Positions 1 to 6,816 of a stretch of DNA of 33,192 bases are shown here, piece by piece. Positions within the stretch are counted from its first letter, which is position 1. Every line of letters starts with the position of its first letter. The notes below the pieces were generated by a model. The model made no database searches and was not told the DNA's origin. It saw only the letters and a list, made by a program, of their open reading frames with translations. Source of the DNA: an uncultured bacterium (GTDB lineage Bacteria > Acidobacteriota > Thermoanaerobaculia > Multivoradales > J023); NCBI GenBank assembly GCA_937948815.1, contig CALFAM010000229.1, positions 1 to 33,192 on the forward strand. The letters run 5' to 3'. Position numbers and translations under genes: made by a program.

Positions 1-2067
1 TCCACCAATCGTGGTGAATCCTGGTACCAGCCGCAGCTGCCGATCGCGCAGATGTACCACGTCGCGACCGACACTGAGATTCCCTACAACCTCTACGGCA
101 ATCGTCAGGACGGGCCCTCGACGCACGGGCCGTCCAACTCGCTGACCTTCGGGGCGATCCCGATCGGCGCCTGGCGCTCGGTGGGTGGCTGTGAGGTCGG
201 TTTTGCGCTGCCGAATCCGCGTGATCCCAACGTCGTGTGGTCAGGGTGTTACGACGGGATCCTCGAGGTCCACGATCGCGAGAGCGGTCACAGCCGCAAC
301 GTCAGCGTGTGGCCGATCGCCATCGAGTCCTGGCCAGGGGAGGATTTGCGCTATCGCTTCCAGTGGACGTTTCCGATGGCGATCTCCCCGCACGATCCAG
401 AGCGGGTGTACGTCGGCAGCCAGTACCTCCACGAGACCACCAACCGTGGGCAGACCTGGCGCGAAATCAGCCCGGACCTGACCTCGGCCGACCCGGAGCT
501 GATGCGCCGCTGGGGCGGTCTCACCCTCGACGACGCGGGGCCGACGCTGGCGCCGACGTTGTTCGCGATTGCCGAGTCGCCGCGCACGCCAGGCGTCATT
601 TGGGCGGGCACCAACGATGGGCGTGTGCAGGTGACACGCGATGGCGGCAGCACCTGGTCTGATCTCACGGATCGGTTGCCGGGGCTGCCTCCTCGCGGCA
701 CGATCTCGAACATCGAACCCTCATGGCATGCTGACGACACGGTCTACTTGACCGTCGATGCGCATCAGGAGGGAGACTTTGCGCCCTACGTCTACCAGAC
801 CACCGACGGGGGCGAATCGTGGCGACGCCTGGATGCCGATCTTCCGAGGCCGGTGGCGGGGTGGGCACACTGTGTACGCGAGGATCCGGTTCGCCCGGGC
901 CTGCTCTACCTCGGCACAGAGAGCGCGGTGCACGTCTCCTTCGACGATGGCGAGCATTGGCACCATCTGAAGGCCGGGCTGCCAACCGCGCCCGTGCATT
1001 GGCTCGAGATTCAGCCCCACATGAGCGACCTGGTGGTGGCGACCTACGGGCGCGGATTTTGGATCCTGGACGACATCACGCCCCTGCGCGCGCTGAGCAC
1101 AGATGCTGTTGCCGAGAACGTCGCCTTGTTGGCGCCGCGCTTCGCCTACCGCTTTCGGATGAAGGCACCCGCCATGGCGCAGCCCAACGACCCGGCGGCT
1201 GGCACCAATCCGGACTATGGCGCCATGTTGCACGTCTGGATCGCGGAAGAGCTGGCGGACGATACGGACGTCAGCCTCGAGGTGCGTGATCACGAAGGCA
1301 CCGTGGTCCGTACCCTCGATGCGTCTCCCACGACCGCTGGTCTGCATCGGATCGTCTGGGATCTACTCACCGATCCGACCCCGGAGATCTCGCTGCGTAC
1401 CGAGCCCGAAGAGAATCCCCACATTGCGCTCGAGCGCGACGGCACTCGGCGCATGCCGGACGGCGGGCGCCTCCGGACGTTGGTGCCCCCCGGGGACTAC
1501 ACGGTCGTACTGACCGTCGGGGAAGCGGACTTCGAGCAGACGCTCGAGGTACGCAAGGATCCCAACAGCGCGGGTACCGAAGCCGACATCGCGGCGCAGG
1601 CCACGCTTCTGAAAGCGTTACGAACGGGCATTGTGACCGCCGCCCGCACGATCAACGAGATCGAGTGGATCCGTACCCAGATCGACGCGCTCGAGCGTCG
1701 CCTCGCCGCGGTCGCCGATGAAGAGAAGACCAAGGCTGTGACCGAGCTTGCCGAGCGGTTGGACACCGATCTGCGGGGGCTCGAGGGCAACTTCTTCGAC
1801 CTGCGCCTGACTGGTGCCGGCCAGGACAGTTTGCGCTGGAAGCGCCTGCTCTACAGTCGCCTGCTCTATCTGGCCTTCGGGCTCGGACAGTCGGATCATC
1901 CGCCGACGGATGCCCAGGAGGCGGTTGCCCAGGAGCTGCTCGGCGAGATGGACGCGATCGCCGAGCGTATGGCGACATTGCGCAAAGAGGCTGGTGATCT
2001 CAACCAGGCCCTGCGCAAGGCCGGTTTGGACGGCATCCTCGTCGGCCTCGACGGCGACACCGAGTAG
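1..2067 (+). CDS. BNR/Asp-box repeat (VPS10/sortilin-like) secreted protein, 5' end outside the window
   Basis: The frame is open from the first base, so this is the C-terminal part (about 688 residues) of a longer protein. The first in-window methionine, at 52, is not the start. Asp-box motifs recur at roughly 40-60 residue spacing: STNRGESW at bases 1-24, TTNRGQTW, TRDGGSTW, TTDGGESW and a degenerate SFDDGEHW. These are the signature of multi-bladed beta-propellers in the BNR/VPS10 family. The propeller closes with ATYGRGFWILDD near base 1050. A FlgD-like Ig segment follows (RTLDASPTTAGLHRIVWDL, about 1310-1365), then a helical C-terminal region with coiled-coil character (about 1560-2060). 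Relatives are usually exported, but the signal peptide would lie outside the window. Catalysis is not implied: many family members are binding proteins despite glycosyl-hydrolase labels. Confidence 0.85.
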   Translation, partial: STNRGESWYQPQLPIAQMYHVATDTEIPYNLYGNRQDGPSTHGPSNSLTFGAIPIGAWRSVGGCEVGFALPNPRDPNVVWSGCYDGILEVHDRESGHSRNVSVWPIAIESWPGEDLRYRFQWTFPMAISPHDPERVYVGSQYLHETTNRGQTWREISPDLTSADPELMRRWGGLTLDDAGPTLAPTLFAIAESPRTPGVIWAGTNDGRVQVTRDGGSTWSDLTDRLPGLPPRGTISNIEPSWHADDTVYLTVDAHQEGDFAPYVYQTTDGGESWRRLDADLPRPVAGWAHCVREDPVRPGLLYLGTESAVHVSFDDGEHWHHLKAGLPTAPVHWLEIQPHMSDLVVATYGRGFWILDDITPLRALSTDAVAENVALLAPRFAYRFRMKAPAMAQPNDPAAGTNPDYGAMLHVWIAEELADDTDVSLEVRDHEGTVVRTLDASPTTAGLHRIVWDLLTDPTPEISLRTEPEENPHIALERDGTRRMPDGGRLRTLVPPGDYTVVLTVGEADFEQTLEVRKDPNSAGTEADIAAQATLLKALRTGIVTAARTINEIEWIRTQIDALERRLAAVADEEKTKAVTELAERLDTDLRGLEGNFFDLRLTGAGQDSLRWKRLLYSRLLYLAFGLGQSDHPPTDAQEAVAQELLGEMDAIAERMATLRKEAGDLNQALRKAGLDGILVGLDGDTE

Positions 2068-2426
2068 GTGCGCGGGTAACGGATTTGCGGCGGCTTCTGC
2101 TGGGGAGCCTGCTTGCGGAGCCTTGGCCATGGCCTCGCTGTCGCGCCGGCCTGGTGCGGGACTGATTCCCATTCGGGCGTTTGGTGTTCTGGCCGAGGGT
2201 AGTCACCCGTCAGCGTAGCCACGTCAGAGATCGGTCGGATCGCGTCTGAAGGAGCCCTTTCGAGCCCATCTTCAATGCAGGCGCGACAGCGATTGAAAGG
2301 GCGCAGAATCTTCTTCTCATTTCTGCTTCAGCAAGGCGTCAGGATCTGAGTGCGTTGTTTGCGCGAGCCTATTGCTTCATCAGGAGCGCCGCCATGCGGG
2401 CGGTGTTCTCGCAAAGGAGATGAACC
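2068..2426. other. Intergenic region upstream of the first Cys-rich gene
   Basis: About 360 bases without a convincing gene. Short ORFs on both strands have Arg/Pro/Ala-rich compositions typical of GC-rich shadows. The only structure I can support is the hairpin at 2387-2405 beside the ribosome-binding site of the next gene. A TTGAAA at about 2293 is a possible -35 element, but I see no good -10 partner. Confidence 0.5.
2387..2405 (+). promoter_or_regulatory. Hairpin just upstream of the Shine-Dalgarno of the Cys-rich gene
   Basis: CGCCGCC at 2387-2393 pairs with GGCGGTG at 2399-2405 around the loop ATGCG, giving seven pairs of which one is a G-T wobble. The AAGGAG ribosome-binding site (2414-2419) begins eight bases later and is seven bases from the ATG. 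A second Cys-rich gene in this window also has a hairpin immediately before its ribosome-binding site, so a role in translation or mRNA stability is possible but unproven. Confidence 0.35.
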
Positions 2427-2930
2427 ATGAAGCAATGGAAGTTTTTGATCGCACTGGCGCTCATCGCCCCGACGACCTTGGCCGCATCGGAGCCGACGCC
2501 CGAGGCGTCGAAGCCCATGGGGCAGGAGCCGGCATCGGCTGGGCTGCTTGTGGATCTGCTGCCCGACGCGAGCCTGTCTGGCGTGCAGCGGCCTCGGGCA
2601 GAGCTGGTGGTGAGCGTCAATGGCCAGGAACAAACGATCTACGCTCAGGACAGCGGCGCGCCCCAGGTCGATGGTCAGATGGCCCAGGTTCTCGACCCGG
2701 TGGCGCTGGGGCACCAATACACGGAGCATCTTTGGCGGTCTGGGCGCTCGGCCGAGCCCTCGAGCTTCGCCGCGAGTGGCTCGTGCTCGGCCATCATCTC
2801 GGCGTGCGTAGCCGAGTACCGAGACTGCTTTCAGGATTGTCGCGCTGCCGGCTGGCCAGGCTGGCAGTGCCGTGAGGGCTGCGACCAGGAGTACGGCCAC
2901 TGCGTCGGTTCGTGTGCGGGCAGCGATTAG
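2427..2930 (+). CDS. Small secreted cysteine-rich protein (family member 1)
   Basis: 167 residues. The start is supported by AAGGAG seven bases upstream. The N-terminus is a typical Sec signal (MKQWK then a hydrophobic stretch ending TTLAA near residue 20). Residues 21-118 are soluble and Cys-free. The last 50 residues hold eight cysteines at 120, 127, 134, 138, 148, 152, 159 and 163, giving C-x6-C-x6-C-x3-C-x9-C-x3-C-x6-C-x3-C. This suggests a disulfide-stapled helical hairpin formed outside the cytoplasm. The gene at 24298-24600 has the same core spacing. I know no named family for it and assign no function. After the TAG stop the same frame stays open and protein-like to a TGA at 3014. The sbn operon is convergent on its 3' side. 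Confidence 0.75.
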   Translation: MKQWKFLIALALIAPTTLAASEPTPEASKPMGQEPASAGLLVDLLPDASLSGVQRPRAELVVSVNGQEQTIYAQDSGAPQVDGQMAQVLDPVALGHQYTEHLWRSGRSAEPSSFAASGSCSAIISACVAEYRDCFQDCRAAGWPGWQCREGCDQEYGHCVGSCAGSD

Positions 2931-3014
2931 GACGCCGTTCCGGACCCCGAAGGCAACGGTGTCGCGGTCGCCAATGCCGGCCAGGAAGACTGTGACAGCG
3001 CTGGCTCCTTCTGA
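2931..3014 (+). other. In-frame, protein-like extension after the TAG stop
   Basis: Reading on in frame from the TAG at 2928-2930 gives 27 codons ending in TGA at 3012-3014. The composition looks coded: it begins DAVPDPEGNGVAVANAG, then QEDCDSAGSF, and 19 of the 27 third positions are G or C. It could be the remnant of a longer C-terminus cut by a nonsense mutation, a readthrough tail, or chance. The second family member ends exactly at its last cysteine, so the tail is not needed for the Cys module. Confidence 0.3.
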
Positions 3015-3108
3015 TCGCGCGAGAGCATCCGTACCGACTGAACGGACGCACGACCACGTAGGCGCCTAGCGACGCTGACGACGGTTCACGCGATCTCGGT
3101 GGGAGCAC

Positions 3109-3136
3109 GGCCGTCGGCGTACAGGCGCCGACGGCC
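3109..3136. terminator. Strong hairpin between convergent transcription units
   Basis: GGCCGTCGGCG at 3109-3119 and CGCCGACGGCC at 3126-3136 form a perfect 11-bp GC-rich stem with a six-base loop. It starts nine bases past the stop of the minus-strand sulfotransferase gene, where that operon should end, and it also lies downstream of the plus-strand Cys-rich gene. There is no clear T-tract on either side, so it may be a bidirectional weak terminator or a 3'-end stabiliser. Confidence 0.6.
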
Positions 3137-3145
3137 TCTGGTGTC

Positions 3146-3991
3146 CTACGTGGCGGTGACCATTGCCTCGCTGTTGCGCAGGCGGTCGTAGAGGGCAACG
3201 CACGTTCGAGCATGTTCCTGCATCGCTTCCGGGAACGTCTCGATCTCGGGCGCGACCGAGGTGGCCGGCTGGATACCGGTGCTCTCGAGCACGCGCTCGT
3301 ACCAGTGGCTCTGCTCAGCGCCGAGTTGGCCGACCGCGAGGTCTTTGCACGGCTCCCAGGACAGCATGTTCGGGGAGAAGGCGAGATCGATGCGCTCGCA
3401 GAGCCGCGGCAGCACAGCGTCCGGTGCGTTCCGAAGTGTGGTCATGTCGACCACGGTGTACGGAATGCTTCGGGCATCGCACCATGCGAGCTGATCCGCC
3501 AGGTCACCCCAGCCAGACTCCACTTCCGGGAACACTTTCGGCTGACCGCCCTGGGCTCGCTTACGCATGCGCGACCGGATGCTCAGGCGTGGATCGCGGA
3601 GCAGGAAGATCACTGGCTTGGTGGTGAGCGCGAGGAGGACCGGGAGATGGTCGCGGACCTGGAAGGTCATTTCCTTGACCACGAGGTTGCGCCCATCCGC
3701 GCGGATCTCGAGCGGTTTGTCGAACGTAGCCAGCGCTTCGAGCGCGCTGGCGCCGCGGTGATAGCAAACATCGAATGGCTCGTGCAGGTAGGCACGCGTC
3801 GATGCTTGATTCCAGAACGCCCGCGCCAGCGCGGTCGAGGCGCAGCGCGGGGGCGAGAGGATGATCAGGATGTCGTCGTAGCGCGCGCGGATGGTATCCA
3901 AGGCGGCGCGGGTCGCGGCATCTGCCTCGACCGCGGCTGCCGCCTCGGAGAGCACCTGGGCGCGCGTCTTTGCTGCTTCCTGGGTGGTCAC
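3146..3991 (-). CDS. Sulfotransferase-like P-loop protein, third gene of the sbn-like operon
   Basis: 281 residues. The 5'-phosphosulfate-binding P-loop is at residues 43-57 (IILSPPRCASTALAR). The 3'-phosphate-binding segment is at 129-140 (FLLRDPRLSIRS). Both are hallmarks of PAPS-dependent sulfotransferases, which move a sulfuryl group from PAPS to a hydroxyl or amine. The protein has no signal peptide, so it is cytoplasmic. The start is GTG (3991-3989), overlapping the TGA of the sbnB-like gene. No ribosome-binding site is visible, which indicates translational coupling. Its place in a diaminopropionate operon suggests a small-molecule acceptor, but the acceptor cannot be read from the sequence. 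A different P-loop transferase or kinase activity is a less likely alternative. Confidence 0.8.
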   Translation of the reverse strand: MTTQEAAKTRAQVLSEAAAAVEADAATRAALDTIRARYDDILIILSPPRCASTALARAFWNQASTRAYLHEPFDVCYHRGASALEALATFDKPLEIRADGRNLVVKEMTFQVRDHLPVLLALTTKPVIFLLRDPRLSIRSRMRKRAQGGQPKVFPEVESGWGDLADQLAWCDARSIPYTVVDMTTLRNAPDAVLPRLCERIDLAFSPNMLSWEPCKDLAVGQLGAEQSHWYERVLESTGIQPATSVAPEIETFPEAMQEHARTCVALYDRLRNSEAMVTAT

Positions 3992-5010
3992 AGGGAGGGC
4001 AGGAAGGAGTCGATCGGCGTTCCACGGCCCTCTTTCGTCGCCGCCTCGTAGACCAGCTGAGCGACCGCGAGGTCGAGCACACCGAGGCCGAAGGGGCTGA
4101 AGATCAGGATCTTGCCGTCGTCCCGAGAAGGCACCTGGTTGCGACCGAGCAGCAGGTCGCCCAGCGAGCAGTGGACGAAGTCACCGTTGCCGCTCTTCTC
4201 GGCCGCCAAGTGGATCGACGTACGTGCCCGGCAGACGTGTCCATAGTCGTCGACCACGTTGTGGTTGGCGAGGATCACCTCGGGTGTCAGGTCACGGAGC
4301 GACACGTGGAGCACCGTGGTTCCCGGCGGGCACATCGAGAGATCATCGATGTGCGGCGTGCCGGCCGTCGTGGCGAACGAGATCAGTGGGCACTGCTCGA
4401 GAAGGGCTTGCGGTGTCTCCGTGGCCGTGATCTCGGCGCCCGGGTAGATGGCGCTCAGCTTCTGTTTGAAGGACTCTGCCCGCTCCGGGCTGAGGTCGTA
4501 GATGCGGACTTGCTTCGCACCCGGCAGCACCACGTTGAGGAAGCGCGCGACCTCGGCATTGATCGGGCCGCAGCCAATGAAGCCGATGGTCTCGGGTGTC
4601 TTGCCGTCGCAGAAGACGCCCGCTGCCAGCGCGGCGCTCGCGGCTGTGCGCTGCTTGCTGATCAGCGAACCTTCGAGCAGGGCATAGGGGCGACCAGTAG
4701 CGCGCTCGTTGAGAATCATCGCGGCCGAAGCACGCTCGATTCCCCGCTCGAGGTTGGCCGGTACCGAGGCGATCCACTTGATCCCGGCGACCGCGAAATC
4801 CTCGCCGAGATAGCCCGGGAGGGCGATGATCCGGTCGAGATCGCTATCCGGAAAACGCACGAAGCTCGAGAAGGGAAGCGAGCTCTGCTCCCGCGCGTGC
4901 GCTTCGTACGCCCTGCGCACGACATCGATCACGGCGGTGTCCCGGCCTTCCAGCATGGCCGAGACATCTTGGTTTCCGAGGGCGATCAGACGGTCACTAA
5001 CGTTTGACAC
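3988..5010 (-). CDS. sbnB: SbnB-like N-(2-amino-2-carboxyethyl)-L-glutamate dehydrogenase (ornithine cyclodeaminase fold)
   Basis: 340 residues from a GTG at 5010-5008. AGGAG at 5019-5023, eight bases away, decides this start; the frame is open further upstream, but that part is an Arg-rich shadow of sbnA. Family marks: the lysine in GIKWI (residue 78), [18 protein letters not shown] (113-130) and the NAD-binding loop [15 protein letters not shown] (143-157). The C-terminal [15 protein letters not shown] (304-318) is typical of the ornithine cyclodeaminase/mu-crystallin superfamily. Known SbnB oxidatively hydrolyses N-(2-amino-2-carboxyethyl)-L-glutamate to L-2,3-diaminopropionate and 2-oxoglutarate. 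The length fits, and the adjacent sbnA-like gene makes SbnB much more likely than ornithine cyclodeaminase or alanine dehydrogenase. It overlaps sbnA by 25 bases and the sulfotransferase gene by 4. Confidence 0.85.
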   Translation of the reverse strand: MSNVSDRLIALGNQDVSAMLEGRDTAVIDVVRRAYEAHAREQSSLPFSSFVRFPDSDLDRIIALPGYLGEDFAVAGIKWIASVPANLERGIERASAAMILNERATGRPYALLEGSLISKQRTAASAALAAGVFCDGKTPETIGFIGCGPINAEVARFLNVVLPGAKQVRIYDLSPERAESFKQKLSAIYPGAEITATETPQALLEQCPLISFATTAGTPHIDDLSMCPPGTTVLHVSLRDLTPEVILANHNVVDDYGHVCRARTSIHLAAEKSGNGDFVHCSLGDLLLGRNQVPSRDDGKILIFSPFGLGVLDLAVAQLVYEAATKEGRGTPIDSFLPSL

Positions 5011-6002
5011 TGCGTGTTCTCCTGGCGGCCTTGCTGCCACAGATGAGTAATGTCTCCGAGGTTCTCTTCTACCCAGCGATCGGAATAGACCGTGTCGAGG
5101 TACCGCTCGCCGCGGTCGGGCAGCACTCCGACACAATTGGCATTGGCCGGAATGTTGGCGGCGTACTGCTCGATCGCGCGAACGACGCCGCCGGACGATC
5201 CACCGGCGAGGATCGCCTCTTGGCGGACCAAGGATCGGCAGCCGACGACACTGTCGATATCCGAGACATGGATGCAGTCCGCGATGGCGTCGTGTGGGCA
5301 AAGCGTCGGCTGGATCGCAGAACCCAGGCCCGAGATGAGGCGCTTCTTCTTCTCCTTGGAGAAGATCTGGCTGCCTTGCGCGTCGACCGCGATGATCTTG
5401 GTATGGAGGCCGTTGTCCCGGATGTAGTCGACACAGCCACGCAGGGTTCCACAGCTCGCCGTGCCGCAGAACAGGTAGTCGAGGGCGCCATCGAGGTCAT
5501 TGACGATCTCTTGGATCGTCGTGCGGTAATGCGAACCGCTGTTCTCGGGATGGGCGTACTGGTTGACCCAGAAGCCTCTCTCCGCCTCTTCGGCCATCTG
5601 GTGTAGGCGCTTCAGCTTCGCCGGGAGTAACTCGCCGGTTGCGGGATCCGGGTGCTCGACGATCTCGATCTCGGCACCGTAGGCGCGAAGGATCTCGATG
5701 TTCTGGGTTGTGGTCTTGGGGTCCACGACGCAGACGAAGCGGATGCCGTGGTATGCGCACGCCTGCGCCAGCCCAATGCCCATGTTTCCCGAGCTTGCCT
5801 CGAAGACCGTCGTGTCGGCAGTGATCGCGCCTGTGGCGAGACCGTGCTCGATGATTGCGGTTGCCGGACGATCCTTCGAGCTTCCGCCCGGGTTCAGTCC
5901 TTCCATTTTTCCGTACACACGAAAGTCGTGTGCCGAGAATAACCGCTTCAAATGAATCAAAGGTGTATGGCCGACCGCAGAAAGTGCACTCTCAACTACC
6001 AT
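4986..6002 (-). CDS. sbnA: SbnA-like N-(2-amino-2-carboxyethyl)-L-glutamate synthase (PLP, cysteine-synthase fold)
   Basis: 338 residues, ATG at 6002 with AGGAG six bases upstream. Fold-type II PLP enzyme. The Schiff-base lysine is K43 in [10 protein letters not shown], the asparagine loop is ASSGNMG (69-75), the phosphate-binding loop is [11 protein letters not shown] (179-189), and GGSSGG (267-272) and [10 protein letters not shown] (295-304) complete the family pattern. SSGNMG replaces the TSGNTG of ordinary cysteine synthases. Known SbnA condenses O-phospho-L-serine with L-glutamate to form the substrate of SbnB. The SbnB-like partner directly downstream makes this far more likely than cysteine synthase or cystathionine beta-synthase. 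First gene of the operon, with a leader of roughly 240 bases behind the promoter at 6251-6279. Confidence 0.87.
   Translation of the reverse strand: MVVESALSAVGHTPLIHLKRLFSAHDFRVYGKMEGLNPGGSSKDRPATAIIEHGLATGAITADTTVFEASSGNMGIGLAQACAYHGIRFVCVVDPKTTTQNIEILRAYGAEIEIVEHPDPATGELLPAKLKRLHQMAEEAERGFWVNQYAHPENSGSHYRTTIQEIVNDLDGALDYLFCGTASCGTLRGCVDYIRDNGLHTKIIAVDAQGSQIFSKEKKKRLISGLGSAIQPTLCPHDAIADCIHVSDIDSVVGCRSLVRQEAILAGGSSGGVVRAIEQYAANIPANANCVGVLPDRGERYLDTVYSDRWVEENLGDITHLWQQGRQENTQCQTLVTV
5019..5023 (-). promoter_or_regulatory. Ribosome-binding site fixing the sbnB GTG start
   Basis: AGGAG on the minus strand lies eight bases before the GTG at 5010 and inside the 3' end of sbnA. It is the only good Shine-Dalgarno near the family-consistent N-terminus. 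Confidence 0.7.
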
Positions 6003-6250
6003 TCCTCTCTCCTAGCCTGGCAGCCGACGGCACGGAGCCCGCTGCGCAGCAAGCAGGTCCTCCGCTGCCTCCGGACGCTGCGTTCCTGTGGGGTGAATTC
6101 GCCTGGGATGCTGAATTCGCGCGAATCGTATCGGTCGACCTGGCCCACCGGCAGGGCCGAGCCGAGCGACACGTAAAGAAACGCCAAATTCTGAATGAAT
6201 GACCGATTTCAGAGCCCGAACTACAAAAAAAGGGAGTTTCTAGACTAGAA
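6003..6250 (-). other. Long 5' leader of the sbn-like operon
   Basis: About 240 transcribed bases are predicted between the promoter and the sbnA ATG. The promoter-proximal 80 bases (6181-6260) are AT-rich (31 G+C of 80) against a strongly GC-rich background and include a run of seven T on the transcript strand. Two copies of TGAATTCGC (6094-6102 and 6112-6120) are offset by 18 bases on the plus strand. I recognise no known riboswitch. Confidence 0.3.
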
Positions 6251-6251
6251 A
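6237..6251. promoter_or_regulatory. 15-bp perfect palindrome over the sbn promoter, candidate operator
   Basis: TTTCTAG and CTAGAAA flank a single central base. On the minus strand the palindrome begins at the last base of the -10 hexamer and covers the expected start of transcription, which is where a repressor would block initiation. No regulator gene is adjacent. Confidence 0.4.
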
Positions 6252-6451
6252 TCATAGATGACGACAGTCGTGAGGTCAACCCTGGCCAGCCCTCCAGAAA
6301 CCATGCTCTGGGCGACGTCAGATAGGCGATTTCTGTCCGCGTCGCCGAGATCGAATGTTGTTGATGCTAGCATCCGGAGAGTGGGTAGCGTGAGCCTCGT
6401 TGGTTCGTGGACCGTTTCCACAGAGGATCTGTGTTCGGGCTGGCTGGCCAT
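6245..6451 (-). CDS. Doubtful small ORF upstream of sbnA
   Basis: 68 codons from ATG 6451, or 42 codons from an in-frame ATG at 6373. The second half (MLASTTFDLGDADRNRLSDV, then a hydrophobic tail ending VVIYDF) has a natural, acidic composition unlike the usual Arg-rich shadows. However, neither start has a visible ribosome-binding site and the third-position GC is low for this genome. Its stop codon lies inside the palindrome at 6237-6251 and its last codons overlap the predicted sbn promoter. It could be a small peptide gene, a gene remnant, or chance. No family recognised. Confidence 0.22.
   Translation of the reverse strand: MASQPEHRSSVETVHEPTRLTLPTLRMLASTTFDLGDADRNRLSDVAQSMVSGGLARVDLTTVVIYDF
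6251..6279 (-). promoter_or_regulatory. Candidate sigma70 promoter for the sbn-like operon
   Basis: On the minus strand TTGACC (6279-6274) is followed after 17 bases by TATGAT (6256-6251). This matches five of six consensus bases in each hexamer with ideal spacing, at the edge of a local AT-rich patch. Transcription would start near 6244 and run into sbnA. Confidence 0.55.
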
Positions 6452-6816
6452 CGCGCACCGTTGTCGGACACCTTCCCAGGTCGCTATTTTGCCGAATCAG
6501 TAGCCGATCTCGACATCCCGCTTTCGGGCACTGCTCTTGCCTTGCGAGGCAGAGGGCAGCTTCGCCCTACTCACGAAACACGCGCCACGGGCGCATCGTT
6601 CATGGGTTCGCACAGCGGCTGTTGAGATTCGGCGGTTCTCGGCGCGCTGTTTCCATCCCTTCTTCGGTATCAGCATGCTCCACCGCGTTTGCGGGTCGGA
6701 GCATGCTGCCTGGCATCACGCCCGCTTCCTGCCCGGATCTTCCATTGGCCAGATCGATATGACGCTCGATAGTTGTCGCTCGATCGCCCTGTGCGGCCCG
6801 CAGAAGGGGTTTGCAC
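6280..6816. other. Gene-poor interval between the sbn promoter and the DUF1062-like gene
   Basis: About 540 bases with lower GC than the surroundings and no convincing plus-strand gene. It holds the doubtful minus-strand ORF (6245-6451) and the inverted repeat at 6671-6708. A weak promoter-like pair, TTGGCC (6745-6750) and GATAGT (6768-6773) at 17-base spacing, faces the DUF1062-like gene. Confidence 0.45.
6671..6708. repeat. 11-bp perfect inverted repeat
   Basis: CAGCATGCTCC at 6671-6681 and GGAGCATGCTG at 6698-6708 are exact reverse complements separated by 16 bases. Each arm carries the self-complementary octamer AGCATGCT, so the site could be two bound operator halves as well as an RNA hairpin. 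It lies about 110 bases upstream of the DUF1062-like gene. Confidence 0.45.

Noticed and set aside
3212..5007. Long plus-strand frames opposite the sulfotransferase and sbnB-like genes
   Set aside because: Antisense to genes with strong motifs; His/Arg/Gly-rich sequences with no domain and no ribosome-binding site.
5996..6187. A 63-codon minus-strand ORF in the sbnA leader, starting with TTG
   Set aside because: No ribosome-binding site, rare start codon, Arg-rich second half, and its end overlaps the sbnA start. Kept only as a remote leader-peptide possibility.
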